A DNA stretch of 64,000 bases from Dyella terrae (GTDB taxonomy: Bacteria > Pseudomonadota > Gammaproteobacteria > Xanthomonadales > Rhodanobacteraceae), in NCBI RefSeq assembly GCF_004322705.1, contig NZ_SIZZ01000001.1, positions 310,001-374,000 on the forward strand, read 5' to 3'. Within the stretch, counting starts at the first letter, position 1. Every line of letters starts with the position of its first letter. The translations under genes were made by a program, and so were the position numbers. Under the pieces are notes generated by a model. It did not search any database, had not been told where the DNA came from, and worked only from the letters and a program-made list of their open reading frames with translations. Of this stretch, positions 9,420-17,720 are shown piece after piece.

Positions 9420-9887
9420 TTACTTGACGGGTACGCTCGACGTCGTTGCTGGCGATGCGTTGCAGGACTTGCCATGCAAGGCTTGCTTAAGCTGGTTGGA
9501 AAGCGACATGCAACGTGCGCCCAGTTGCGGGCGAATATCCGGATCGATGGAGTCGCGTAGCAAGCTGTTGCGCATCATTTCATAGCGCCCCTCAATCTGG
9601 TCGGGCGCATAGATGTTCGCCGCCTGATGGCACGCGATGTAGCTGGACAGATAATCGTCGCAAGCGGGGATGCCAGTGTTTTCGGGCAATTTTGCGGCGG
9701 GCGCGGTCGTGCTTTTGGTCGTCTTCGTCGTCGACCTGGTGGTCGATGTGGTTTTGCCCGACGGGGCGGAAGTCACCGTGGTTGATGTGCTTGAACTCGT
9801 GGTGCGTGCCGGTTTTTCAGCGCAGGCAGCCAGCAGGAAAACAGCACAGACACTGGCAAGCGTCAGGTGCGAATAACGGGGCTTCAT
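9420..9887 (-). CDS. Ser/Thr-rich lipoprotein, unknown function
   Basis: 155-aa predicted lipoprotein: signal peptide with lipobox LLAAC (Cys at about residue 22), followed by a linker of about 45 residues made largely of Ser, Thr and Lys, then a compact C-terminal domain of about 80 residues with four cysteines (CDDYLSSYIAC, ARC, KSC), probably disulfide-bonded. The linker looks like a flexible tether from the outer membrane. ATG at 9887 follows GAGGAG by 10 nt. Converges on the AlkZ-like gene with 9 bp between them. No recognised family; the helical, cysteine-containing domain resembles hypothetical lipoproteins of this order. Confidence 0.75.
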   Translation of the reverse strand: MKPRYSHLTLASVCAVFLLAACAEKPARTTSSSTSTTVTSAPSGKTTSTTRSTTKTTKSTTAPAAKLPENTGIPACDDYLSSYIACHQAANIYAPDQIEGRYEMMRNSLLRDSIDPDIRPQLGARCMSLSNQLKQALHGKSCNASPATTSSVPVK

Positions 9888-10294
9888 GGCAGTGGTACTC
9901 CTCATGCTGGCGAGCCCCGCGGGCGGGGCGGGATGACGCGGCGGCCAGCTGCCGGGCGCCAAAGCTGCATGCGACTAAACACCGTGTGTCGTAAAGGAAA
10001 ACTGAACGGTATCAGGATTCATTAAGACTTTTGACCGTTTCATTCGACAAGAGAATGGATATTCATTCGCTTATTCAGGTATGTGAAGGTGCCTTCGCAC
10101 ACGTTTCAGGGAAGCCGGTATGATGCGCGCCACTGAGTTTGCCGGGGTCACCAGAGTTTTGTGACCCGATGCCGCTGATCTAGATCTGCTTCATCGCATC
10201 ACCCCTAGGGTATTCCTTGCACACCAGTAAGACGCCCGGCCCCGCATTCGGGGAATCCGGGCGAGTCTCTACAAAATCCTACGGAGTGATTTAC
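9888..10294. promoter_or_regulatory. Divergent intergenic region with the cold-shock gene leader
   Basis: 407 bp without a gene. The left part should hold the lipoprotein promoter. A good -10 hexamer TATGAT lies at 10119-10124; initiation just after it would give the first cold-shock gene a leader of about 160 nt, close to the long structured leader known for E. coli cspA. A TTGACC at 10031 has no convincing partner. The promoter assignment is inference from hexamer and distance. Confidence 0.45.
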
Positions 10295-10504
10295 ATGTCT
10301 GATCGTCAGATCGGTACCGTCAAGTGGTTCAACGACGCGAAGGGTTTCGGCTTCATCAGCCGTGACAATGGCCCGGACGTTTTCGTGCATTTCCGCGCCA
10401 TCCAGGGCAACGGCTTCAAGAGCCTCCAGGAAGGCCAGAAGGTCAGCTTCAAGGTTGTGCAGGGCCAGAAGGGTCTGCAGGCCGATGAGGTTCAGGCCGT
10501 CTGA
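10295..10504 (+). CDS. Cold-shock protein (CspA family), copy 1
   Basis: 69-aa single cold-shock domain that binds single-stranded RNA/DNA and acts as an RNA chaperone. RNP1 (KGFGFISR) and RNP2 (VFVHF) are intact. Start at 10295 follows ACGGAG. About 160 nt of leader separate it from a likely promoter. A near-identical gene follows 270 bp downstream, so this is a tandem duplication; the terminator between them makes the two separate units. Confidence 0.96.
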   Translation: MSDRQIGTVKWFNDAKGFGFISRDNGPDVFVHFRAIQGNGFKSLQEGQKVSFKVVQGQKGLQADEVQAV

Positions 10505-10530
10505 TCCGGATTGCCAGCGTTATCGAAAAA

Positions 10531-10556
10531 GCCAGGCAGCCTTGCCTGGCTTTTTT
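10531..10556 (+). terminator. Intrinsic terminator after cold-shock gene 1
   Basis: Perfect 8-bp stem GCCAGGCA/TGCCTGGC (10531-10538, 10543-10550), 4-nt loop, preceded by five A and followed by six T. Confidence 0.93.
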
Positions 10557-10775
10557 ATTGCCTGATTTGGACCGATCCCATTATTTGACTAATTCCTACT
10601 TGCACGGTCAAAAAATCCGTTATGCTCAATCCACTGTGTTTGTCAGGCCACGTGCGTGCCCCGGTGTTCGGTTCCATGACCTCCACCGCCTCACCCCGAT
10701 TCCCTGCATGCCCAGTAAGTCGTCGGCCAAAGGGGAGGCTGACTTGTCTCAGTATCGAGTTCATCGGAGTGAGTC

Positions 10776-10985
10776 ATGTCGGATCGTGAAGTTGGCACCG
10801 TCAAATGGTTCAATGACGCCAAGGGCTTTGGCTTCATCAGCAGGGAGTCTGGCCCTGACGTGTTCGTGCATTTTCGAGCCATCAGCGGCACGGGATTCAG
10901 GAGCCTCAAAGAGGGGCAGAAGGTGAGCTTCAAGGTGGTGCAGGGCCAGAAGGGCCTGCAGGCCGACGAGGTTACGCCCGCCTGA
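10776..10985 (+). CDS. Cold-shock protein (CspA family), copy 2
   Basis: 69-aa cold-shock domain protein that differs from copy 1 at only about ten residues, mostly in the loop [12 protein letters not shown] and the C-terminus. RNP1 and RNP2 are unchanged. The ATG at 10776 follows CGGAG. A possible promoter (TTGCAC at 10600, TATGCT at 10621, spacing 15) would again leave a leader of about 145 nt. The leader shows no obvious sequence identity with that of copy 1, which suggests the two are expressed under different conditions. Confidence 0.96.
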   Translation: MSDREVGTVKWFNDAKGFGFISRESGPDVFVHFRAISGTGFRSLKEGQKVSFKVVQGQKGLQADEVTPA

Positions 10986-11010
10986 GTTACCACGTGAAAA
11001 TCGCGTGCAG

Positions 11011-11041
11011 AAAAAGGGTCGGTTAATAGCCGGCCCTTTTT
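11011..11041 (+). terminator. Intrinsic terminator after cold-shock gene 2
   Basis: Stem AAAAAGGGTCGG/CCGGCCCTTTTT (11011-11022 with 11030-11041, one G-T pair) around a 7-nt loop; the A/T arms make it potentially bidirectional. Confidence 0.9.
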
Positions 11042-11096
11042 CATGCCATGGCCATAGATAATCGATGCGCTAATTTCATTCAGGGAGCTTCGCGGC

Positions 11097-11972
11097 GTGC
11101 AAGACGGAATGGGCATCACCGAATCCAATGCATCGACTTTCAGCCAGACGGTCTCGCTGGGTGACGGGTCCACGTTTGACCTGATCATGGTTCTGCCATC
11201 GTCGCAGCCACGCGAACTGATTTACTGGGTGCCCGCCATGGGTATCGCCGCCAGACATTATCTGCCGCTTGCCGAGTCGCTGGCCGGCGAGGGCGTGGCC
11301 GTAGCGATCCATGAATGGCGCGGCATCGGCTCAAGCTCGTTGCGAGCGGATCGGCATCACGACTGGCGTTATCGCGACCTTTTGGAAGTGGATTTTCCGG
11401 CGGGCCTTGAAGCCGCGCGCGCCCACGCACCGCAGGCGCGCCTCTGGTTCGGTGGTCATAGCCTTGGCGGACAGCTGGCATCGCTGTATGCAGGGCTGCA
11501 CCGCCACGCATTTCATGGTGTCGCCCTTGTCGCCAGCGGCGCACCTTACTGGCGGCAATTCCGGTTCGCGGGTCTTGTGCGCTTCGCTTACATCGCTGCG
11601 CCGTGGCTCGCAAAACTGGTCGGGCACTTGCCCGGACGGCGCATCGGATTTGGCGGGAATGAGGCGCGCGGCGTGATTGATGACTGGGCCCGCAGCGGAA
11701 GGACAGGGCGCTATGCAGCGTCGGGTCTGGCGGTTGATCTCGAGATGGCCATGCACGATGTGCGTGTGCCGATTCTCGCGCTGCGCATGCGCGACGACTG
11801 GCTTGGACCTGCCGCATCGTTGCACTGGCTGCTCGGCAAGATGCCAATGGCACCCTACGAAATGGTGGAGCTGGATGCCGCGCAATTGGGTACGCGAGCC
11901 GATCATTTCAGTTGGATGAAATCGCCTGTCGCGGTGTCCGCGCGACTGGCTCAGTGGATCCATCGACATTGA
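11097..11972 (+). CDS. Alpha/beta hydrolase
   Basis: 291-aa serine hydrolase fold. The nucleophile elbow is GHSLGG with Ser122; Asp in LRMRDDWLGP and His in RADHFSWM are at the positions expected for the acid and base. WVPAMGIAARHYLPL and HEWRGIGSS are the oxyanion/strand-loop regions of the esterase/lipase-like subgroup that acts on hydrophobic esters. GTG start at 11097 follows GGGAG; an ATG at 11109 is possible. Substrate unknown. It is followed 63 bp later by an ene-reductase gene in the same direction. Confidence 0.85.
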   Translation: MQDGMGITESNASTFSQTVSLGDGSTFDLIMVLPSSQPRELIYWVPAMGIAARHYLPLAESLAGEGVAVAIHEWRGIGSSSLRADRHHDWRYRDLLEVDFPAGLEAARAHAPQARLWFGGHSLGGQLASLYAGLHRHAFHGVALVASGAPYWRQFRFAGLVRFAYIAAPWLAKLVGHLPGRRIGFGGNEARGVIDDWARSGRTGRYAASGLAVDLEMAMHDVRVPILALRMRDDWLGPAASLHWLLGKMPMAPYEMVELDAAQLGTRADHFSWMKSPVAVSARLAQWIHRH

Positions 11973-12035
11973 TGGCCCTTGAACTACGGCCGTGGTGGCG
12001 GCATGTGGTTCGCTTCGGTTTTCCAAGGTCACACC

Positions 12036-13094
12036 ATGAATCTGTTCACGCCCTACCAGCAACGCAGTCTCAGTCTGCGCAATCGCCTGGTGATCGCCCC
12101 CATGTGCCAGTACTCCGCCCGCGAAGGCGTTCCCAATGAATGGCATAGCGTGCATCTGGGCAGTCGCGCCGTCGGCGGCGCGGGATTGATCATTGCCGAG
12201 GCCACGGCGGTCTCCGCCGAAGGGCGTATTTCCGCGCAGGATGTTGGCCTGTGGAATGATGCGCAGCGCGATGCCTGGAAGCCCATCACGGGCTTCGTGC
12301 GCGAGCATGGCGCCATCGCCGGCGTGCAGCTCGCACACGCCGGTCGCAAGGCGAGCGTGCACCAGCCGTGGATGGGTGGCGGCCCGCTGGGCGAAGGCGA
12401 AGGTGCGTGGCAAACGTTCGCACCGTCGGCCGTACCTTTTGATCGCGATTGGCACACACCGGTCGCCCTCGATGAGGCCGGGATCAAGGCGGTGATCGAT
12501 GATTTCCGCGCCGCCGCCATTCGCGCGCTGGATGCGGGATTCCAGTTGATCGAAGTGCACGCGGCGCACGGTTACTTGTTGCACCAGTTTCTTTCGCCGC
12601 TAAGCAACCTTCGCGATGATGCCTATGGTGGTAGCTTCGAGAACCGTACGCGGCTGGTGCGCGAAGTGCTGGTCGCCGTGCGCGAGGTATGGCCGGAATC
12701 CCTGCCACTGTGGCTGCGCATTTCGGCCACGGACTGGCGCGACGACGGCTGGGATATCGAGCAGAGCGTCGCGCTCGCGCGAATGGTTTCCTCGCTAGGT
12801 GTCGACCTGATCGACGTATCAACGGGTGGCGTTGTGCCACACGTGAAGATTCCCCTGGCACCCGGTTACCAGGTGCCGTTCGCCGCGCGTATTCGTCGCG
12901 ACACGGGCATGCCCACCGGCGCCGTCGGCCTCATCACGGAGCCGTCACATGCTGCGGCGATTGTGGACGCTGGCGACGCCGACGTGGTGCTGATCGCACG
13001 GGAGAGCCTGCGCGATCCGTATTTCCCGCGTCGTGCAGCACGCGAACTGGGTGCGTCCATCGACGCGCCAGTGCAATATCAGCGTGCGTGGTAA
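12036..13094 (+). CDS. NADH:flavin oxidoreductase, old yellow enzyme family (YqjM/XenA-like)
   Basis: 352-aa FMN ene-reductase. It belongs to the thermophilic-like OYE class: MCQYSA has the redox-tuning cysteine seen in YqjM/XenA, QLAHAGRKAS and EVHAAHGYLLHQFLSPLSN supply the His pair and FMN-contact segments, and GAVGLI and DVVLIARE close the barrel. Such enzymes reduce activated C=C bonds or nitro compounds with NAD(P)H. Start at 12036 follows AAGG by 7 nt. The next gene, a pirin, begins 19 bp after its stop, so an operon is likely. Confidence 0.92.
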   Translation: MNLFTPYQQRSLSLRNRLVIAPMCQYSAREGVPNEWHSVHLGSRAVGGAGLIIAEATAVSAEGRISAQDVGLWNDAQRDAWKPITGFVREHGAIAGVQLAHAGRKASVHQPWMGGGPLGEGEGAWQTFAPSAVPFDRDWHTPVALDEAGIKAVIDDFRAAAIRALDAGFQLIEVHAAHGYLLHQFLSPLSNLRDDAYGGSFENRTRLVREVLVAVREVWPESLPLWLRISATDWRDDGWDIEQSVALARMVSSLGVDLIDVSTGGVVPHVKIPLAPGYQVPFAARIRRDTGMPTGAVGLITEPSHAAAIVDAGDADVVLIARESLRDPYFPRRAARELGASIDAPVQYQRAW

Positions 13095-13113
13095 TCAACG
13101 AAGGAGAAAGGTG

Positions 13114-13989
13114 GTGGAACAGAACCCGATGGTGATCGAAGGTCGCGTGCATGACCTTGGCGACGGCTTCCAGGTGCGACGCCTGTTGCCGGTACTGCTG
13201 GCGCGGCACGTCGGGCCGTTTGTGTTCTTCGACCTGATGGGGCCGGTGGAATTCGCCCCTGGCAAGGGCATGGACGTGCGCCCTCATCCACACATCGGCC
13301 TGGCCACGGTCACCTGGTTGTTTGACGGTGCCATCCGCCATCGCGACAGCGTCGGCAGCCTTGCCGACATCCGTCCCGGCGAGGTGAACTGGATGACGGC
13401 CGGGCGCGGCATCGCGCATTCGGAGCGCACGCCGCCCGAGCAGCGCAGGGACGGGCAGCGGCTGCATGGCGTGCAGGTATGGGTGGCGCTGCCGCAGCAC
13501 GACGAAGAGGTGGCGCCGGAATTCCATCATCATGAGGCGCACGAACTTCCTCGCATCGAGCAGCCTGGCGTGTCGATGGTGCTGATCGCCGGCACCGCTT
13601 ACGGTCAGGCGTCGCCGGTCAAGGTATTCGCGCCGATGTTTTTCCTCGAGGCCAATCTCGAAGCGGGTGCCGAATTGTCGTGGCCGCCTGAGCATACAGA
13701 GCGCGGCGTATGCGTCATCGACGGCGAAGTGAGCTGGGATGGTCAGCTGGTTCCTCCGAATCAGGCCGCTGCGCAGGCAGGGCCGGACGCCGCCCCCATC
13801 AAGGCGACGAGGGCGAGCCGTGTGATGCTGTTTGGCGGCGCACCGCTGGATGGCGAACGCCACCTCTGGTGGAATTTCGTGTCCAGCAGCCAGGAGCGCA
13901 TCGAGCAGGCCAAGCGCGAGTGGCAGGAGCAGGCCTACGGCAAGGTGGCCGGCGATGATGTGGAATTCATTCCCTTGCCGGTGAGGTGA
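13114..13989 (+). CDS. Pirin family protein
   Basis: 291-aa bicupin. The N-terminal pirin domain holds the metal-ligand motif RPHPHIGLATVTW (two His), a further His in IAHSERT and the conserved GEVNWMTAGRGIAHSE; the C-terminal domain contains GERHLWWNFVSS. Pirins bind iron; some have quercetin dioxygenase activity and others act as redox-sensitive regulators, and the sequence does not decide between them. Adjacent GTG codons at 13111 and 13114 both follow GGAG; the second has better spacing. Likely co-transcribed with the ene-reductase. Confidence 0.9.
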   Translation: MEQNPMVIEGRVHDLGDGFQVRRLLPVLLARHVGPFVFFDLMGPVEFAPGKGMDVRPHPHIGLATVTWLFDGAIRHRDSVGSLADIRPGEVNWMTAGRGIAHSERTPPEQRRDGQRLHGVQVWVALPQHDEEVAPEFHHHEAHELPRIEQPGVSMVLIAGTAYGQASPVKVFAPMFFLEANLEAGAELSWPPEHTERGVCVIDGEVSWDGQLVPPNQAAAQAGPDAAPIKATRASRVMLFGGAPLDGERHLWWNFVSSSQERIEQAKREWQEQAYGKVAGDDVEFIPLPVR

Positions 13990-14033
13990 GGGCGGATACG
14001 CGCTATCCTCGGCCCGCATCCAGCGAGAAGACC

Positions 14034-14336
14034 ATGGCCGCCTTCAAAAGCTTTCGCGACTTCTATCCGTATTACCTGACCGAGCACAGCGACCGGAACT
14101 GCCGGCGCATGCATTTTGCGGGCAGTACGCTGGTCTTGCTGATAGTCGTCGCGGCCGTAATCAGTGGGCACCTGGCCTGGTTGTGGCTCGTGCCTGTGGC
14201 CGGATACGGATTCGCCTGGGTCGGGCATTTTGCGTTCGAGCACAACCGGCCAGCCACGTTTCGACATCCCCTCTACAGCCTGTTGGGCGACTGGGTGATG
14301 TACGGAGACATCCTGCGCGGCAAGATCCGCATCTAA
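14034..14336 (+). CDS. Mpo1-like (DUF962) small membrane protein
   Basis: 100-aa protein of the Mpo1/YGL010w family. Typical features are an early FRDFYPYYLTEHSDRNCRRMH, two hydrophobic segments (STLVLLIVVAAVISG and LAWLWLVPVAGYGFAWVGHF) and the C-terminal EHNRPATFRHPLYSLLGDWVMY. Yeast Mpo1 is an iron-dependent dioxygenase in alpha-oxidation of 2-hydroxy fatty acids using conserved histidines; those in MHF, GHF and EHN fit. Start at 14034 (GAGAAG upstream) gives family length; an in-frame ATG overlapping the pirin stop at 13986 would add 16 residues. Confidence 0.85.
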   Translation: MAAFKSFRDFYPYYLTEHSDRNCRRMHFAGSTLVLLIVVAAVISGHLAWLWLVPVAGYGFAWVGHFAFEHNRPATFRHPLYSLLGDWVMYGDILRGKIRI

Positions 14337-14340
14337 AGAA

Positions 14341-14365
14341 AAGGCGCCTCAAGGGCGCCTTTTTC
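14341..14365 (+). terminator. Intrinsic terminator after the Mpo1-like gene
   Basis: Stem AAGGCGCC/GGCGCCTT (14341-14348, 14354-14361), 5-nt loop, then a T run. Confidence 0.92.
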
Positions 14366-14386
14366 TTGCCTGCTACCGTGGACGGT

Positions 14387-14776
14387 TCAGCGGTATTTCT
14401 GATGGCAGGACTGGCAGGTTTCGCCTACGGGCTTGAGTGCAGCGGCAAGCGCGGCGCAATCGGCCGGAGCGGCCTGCACGGCAGCATCGAGTCGGGTCTG
14501 CAACTGGTGGGCTTCATCGACAAACGGCTGATCCACGCCTGGGAAGGCCGGGACGATATCCGACGAGGTCGAAAGCAGGCGGGTCAGGTGCTCGCGCGTC
14601 TGCACCGCATCGCACTTTTGTGCCTTGATCGCCCCGCGCAGCTCACCCGCGTGATGCGCCATGACATTCATGACCGCGTGCGGGAAGGGGTTGCGCTGTT
14701 TCAGGGCGTTCATGGCAAAAACGGTACCGATCACGCCGATGACCAGGCCCAGGACGAGCAAGATGGCTGCACGCAT
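14387..14776 (-). CDS. Cytochrome c'-like c-type cytochrome
   Basis: 129-aa periplasmic protein anchored or exported by an N-terminal hydrophobic segment (AAILLVLGLVIGVIGTVFAM). A single haem-attachment motif C-Q-S-C-H lies four residues from the C-terminus, as in cytochrome c' (four-helix bundle with C-terminal CxxCH). The remaining sequence is helical and contains MAHHAGELRGAIKA. The start at 14776 puts the hydrophobic segment at residue 3; an upstream ATG at 14827 would add 17 residues. Role unknown; cytochromes c' bind NO or serve minor electron transfer. Confidence 0.82.
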   Translation of the reverse strand: MRAAILLVLGLVIGVIGTVFAMNALKQRNPFPHAVMNVMAHHAGELRGAIKAQKCDAVQTREHLTRLLSTSSDIVPAFPGVDQPFVDEAHQLQTRLDAAVQAAPADCAALAAALKPVGETCQSCHQKYR

Positions 14777-14951
14777 GCGTTGTTTCCATGGCGTTGGCTG
14801 AAGAACGGGCGAGGTTAGCACAGGCATGCCGACACCCAGCGGGACTCACCAGTACAATGAGCACCTGGCGAGCCCCTGCGGCCGCCGATCCCTTCCATTG
14901 AACAACGCGTCTGCCGCCCCGATCTGGCGTGGCAGTCCCCAGCGAACGGCC

Positions 14952-15746
14952 ATGAGCGAACAAGTCTTTCCCAAGGAGCGATTCCAGGGCGTGGAGCGCC
15001 TTTACGGCACCGGAAGCGTTGATACGCTGTCGGGCAAACACGTGTGCGTGATCGGCGTCGGTGGCGTCGGCTCGTGGGCTGCCGAGGCGCTGGCCCGCAG
15101 CGGCGTGGGCCGGATCACGCTGATCGATGCCGACGACATCTGCGTCTCCAATACGAATCGCCAGCTGCACGCACTGGATGGCCAGTTCGGGAAGACCAAG
15201 GTAGCAGTGATGGCGGAGCGTTTGCAGGCGATCAACCCTGCGCTGCAGATCGATGCCATCGAACGCTTCCTCACGACCTCGACGCTTGATGAACTGCTCG
15301 ATCGTGGCTACGACGTTGTACTCGATGCCTGCGATGCTTTCCGCGTGAAGCTGGAGGCGATTGCCTGGTGTCGTCGCCGCAAGCTGCCGATGGTGAGTGT
15401 CGGTTCGGCTGGTGGTCGCACCGACCCCACCCAGATCCGCGTGCGTGACCTGTCGCGCACCGAGCACGATGCGATGTTCAGCCTGATTCGCAAGAAGCTC
15501 CGCCAGGACTTCAACTTCCCGCGCAATCCCGATCGCTACTTCGGCATTTCAGCGGTGTATTCGCTGCAGAACGTCCAATATCCGCAGCCCGATGGCACCG
15601 TTTGTGGCACGCGCCCGCCGGGCGGCGATGCGCTTAATCTTGCTTGTGGCGGTGGGCTGGGCGCGGCGACGCATGTGACTGGCGCGTTCGCATTTGCCGC
15701 CGTGGGCAAGGTACTGGAAAAGCTGTTCGACAAAGCGGGCGCCTGA
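14952..15746 (+). CDS. tcdA: tRNA threonylcarbamoyladenosine dehydratase TcdA (YgdL/CsdL)
   Basis: 264-aa E1-like enzyme that converts t6A37 of tRNA into its cyclic form with ATP. The adenylation fold is shown by VIGVGGVGSWAAEALARSG (nucleotide loop), DADDICVSNTNRQLHAL and DACDAFRVKLEAI. GSAGGRTDPTQIRV and the C-terminal LACGGGLGAATHVTGAFAF are characteristic of the CsdL/TcdA group as opposed to MoeB/ThiF. Start at 14952 (MSEQVFPK) matches family N-termini; the frame opening at 14826 overlaps the divergent cytochrome gene. Confidence 0.93.
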   Translation: MSEQVFPKERFQGVERLYGTGSVDTLSGKHVCVIGVGGVGSWAAEALARSGVGRITLIDADDICVSNTNRQLHALDGQFGKTKVAVMAERLQAINPALQIDAIERFLTTSTLDELLDRGYDVVLDACDAFRVKLEAIAWCRRRKLPMVSVGSAGGRTDPTQIRVRDLSRTEHDAMFSLIRKKLRQDFNFPRNPDRYFGISAVYSLQNVQYPQPDGTVCGTRPPGGDALNLACGGGLGAATHVTGAFAFAAVGKVLEKLFDKAGA

Positions 15747-15752
15747 ATGAAA

Positions 15753-15779
15753 GAAGCCGGCCGCGAGGCGACCGGCTTC
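15753..15779. terminator. Hairpin between convergent tcdA and phbB
   Basis: Perfect 8-bp stem GAAGCCGG/CCGGCTTC (15753-15760, 15772-15779) without a strong T run; plausible weak or bidirectional terminator. Confidence 0.6.
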
Positions 15780-15802
15780 GGGAGGCACGGCGAGAAGCCG
15801 CC

Positions 15803-16543
15803 TTACCAGCCCATGTAGTGGCCGCCGTTGATGGCCAGGTTGGTGCCCGTAATCCAGCCCGCTTCCTCGCCCGTCAGGAACGCCACGGCGTGCGCAATCT
15901 CTTCGGGTTTGCCAAGTCGGCCGATGGGAATCTGGGCGATGATCTTTTCGCGCACTTCCTCGGGCACGGCCATCACCATGTCGGTTCCCACGTAGCCGGG
16001 CGATACCGTGTTGACCGTGATGCCGAAGCGTGCGTTTTCCTGGGCCAGCGAGATGGTGAAGCCGTGCATGCCGGCCTTGGCGGCGGCGTAGTTGGCCTGG
16101 CCGTACTGGCCCTTCTGGCCGTTGATCGAGCTGATCTGCACGATGCGACCCCACTTGCGACCGCGCATGCCGTCGATCACCGGGCGGGTGACATTGAAAC
16201 AAGCGTTGAGGTTGGTGTTGACCACGTCCATCCACTGGGCGTAGCTCATCTTGTGGAACGTGGTGTCGCGGGTGATGCCGGCGTTGTTGATGAGGATCTC
16301 GATCGGGCCGAAGTTTTGTTCGATGTCCTGGATCATGGTCTCGCTGGCGTCGGGTTCCGCAACGTCGCCCTGAGCCATGTACACCTCGATGCCTTCGGCG
16401 GCCATCGCCTTGCGCCAGGCGTCCGCCTTGGCCGGGTCACGATAGTTGGTGGCGACGCGATGCCCCTGACGGGCCAGATACCGAACGATGGCGGTGCCAA
16501 TGCCGCCCGTGCCACCCGTGACCAATGCCGTGCGTTGCGTCAT
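15803..16543 (-). CDS. phbB: Acetoacetyl-CoA reductase
   Basis: 246-aa short-chain dehydrogenase that reduces acetoacetyl-CoA to (R)-3-hydroxybutyryl-CoA with NADPH, the second step of polyhydroxybutyrate synthesis. Cofactor loop TGGTGGIG, NNAGITRD, catalytic Ser in ISSINGQKGQ and Tyr/Lys in YAAAK are all present; the GQKGQYGQANY and PGYVGTDMV segments are typical of PhbB rather than FabG. phaA/phaC are not in the window. Convergent with tcdA. Confidence 0.92.
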   Translation of the reverse strand: MTQRTALVTGGTGGIGTAIVRYLARQGHRVATNYRDPAKADAWRKAMAAEGIEVYMAQGDVAEPDASETMIQDIEQNFGPIEILINNAGITRDTTFHKMSYAQWMDVVNTNLNACFNVTRPVIDGMRGRKWGRIVQISSINGQKGQYGQANYAAAKAGMHGFTISLAQENARFGITVNTVSPGYVGTDMVMAVPEEVREKIIAQIPIGRLGKPEEIAHAVAFLTGEEAGWITGTNLAINGGHYMGW

Positions 16544-16682
16544 GCCAATTCTCCAAGAATGCTCTGATATGTCGATCCATCGATACGGTCGAACGAGGCC
16601 ATGTCTACACGATCAACATGGCAATTCGTCGACGGCGCGCATCATGCCAACCGATGTGTGAATGCCGATTCTTTATAGCGGT

Positions 16683-17558
16683 TTATGCGGCCGAACGGGC
16701 GCTGCAGTGCGGCATTTTCTGTGGTTCGAATGCCGCAAGTGCATGCGCGAGCAGCGCCGCCGGCGTCGCCGCCCTGAGCGAGGGTGGCACGCCGAGGAAG
16801 GCCAGGGCCTGACGCAGCGCAGGAAGGGGATCGAGCGGGTCGACCGGATGGGCCTGATCGGACTTCGACAGCTTGCGTCCGTCACCGTCCAGGGCCAGCG
16901 GCAAATGGACGTACCGGGGCGTGGGCAGGCCAAGTTCCTCTTGCAGCCAGATCTGCCGCGCCGTGGAGTCGAGCAGGTCCGAGCCCCGCACCACCTCGGT
17001 GACCCCTTGCCAGGCATCGTCCACGACGCAGGCCAGCTGGTAGGCGAAGAAGCCCTCCACCCGCCGGATCACGAAATCACCGGCTTCGTCGCGCAAATGC
17101 TGTCGTTGCGGCCCCTGGAGGGCGTCGTCAAAGGCGATGTCCCGATCCGGCGTGCGCACGCGCCAGGCGGGTGGCCGATCCGGATCGGGGGCGGCGACGC
17201 AGATCCCGTCACGATGCATGCCGCCCCGAAGTGCCAGATCGGCGCGGCTGCACCAGCAGGGAAAGGCAACACGCCGCGCCTTTAATGATGCGAATGCGGC
17301 TTCGTAGGCCTGGATTCGCTGAGACTGATAAACCACCGGCCCGTCGGCTTGCAGCCCGAAGCTGGCCAGCGCCGCCAGGATGGCCTGCGCCGAGCCGGCC
17401 ACTTCGCGTGGCGGATCGATGTCCTCCACCCGGACCAGCCACTGGCCGCCGGCATGCCGCGCGCACAGCCAGCTGCCCACGGCCGCCACGAGGGAGCCGA
17501 AATGGAGCAGGCCGGTGGGTGAGGGGGCGAATCGTCCGATGTACATGAGGGGTGGCAT
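16683..17558 (-). CDS. gluQ: Glutamyl-Q tRNA(Asp) synthetase
   Basis: 291-aa truncated glutamyl-tRNA synthetase paralogue that attaches glutamate to the queuosine base of tRNA-Asp. The class I signature appears as HFGS in SPTGLLHFGSLVAA and the second motif as KLSKSDQ; there is no anticodon-binding domain, which explains the short length. Cysteines for zinc are in FPCWCSRADL and a later DGIC. Starts at 17558 or 17546 (MYIGRF) are both possible; neither has a strong ribosome site. queG, which finishes queuosine synthesis, is also in this window. Confidence 0.93.
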   Translation of the reverse strand: MPPLMYIGRFAPSPTGLLHFGSLVAAVGSWLCARHAGGQWLVRVEDIDPPREVAGSAQAILAALASFGLQADGPVVYQSQRIQAYEAAFASLKARRVAFPCWCSRADLALRGGMHRDGICVAAPDPDRPPAWRVRTPDRDIAFDDALQGPQRQHLRDEAGDFVIRRVEGFFAYQLACVVDDAWQGVTEVVRGSDLLDSTARQIWLQEELGLPTPRYVHLPLALDGDGRKLSKSDQAHPVDPLDPLPALRQALAFLGVPPSLRAATPAALLAHALAAFEPQKMPHCSARSAA

Positions 17559-17720
17559 GGTAAACGGGAATGGGCGGAACGACGCGGCGGTTCGATGAAT
17601 CGACGACGCACTGCATCACGATCTGGTGCCAGGGCGCCTTGAAACATGAACGATCCGCCACGATCCTTGTCTCACGGCGAGTACGCCGTATTCCCTTTCA
17701 TGACTGCCCGAGAGACAGCC

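Noticed and set aside
16544..16682. Promoter pair TTGATC/TTCGAC upstream of phbB
   Set aside because: The -10 match is poor and the spacing is chance-like; not reported as a feature.
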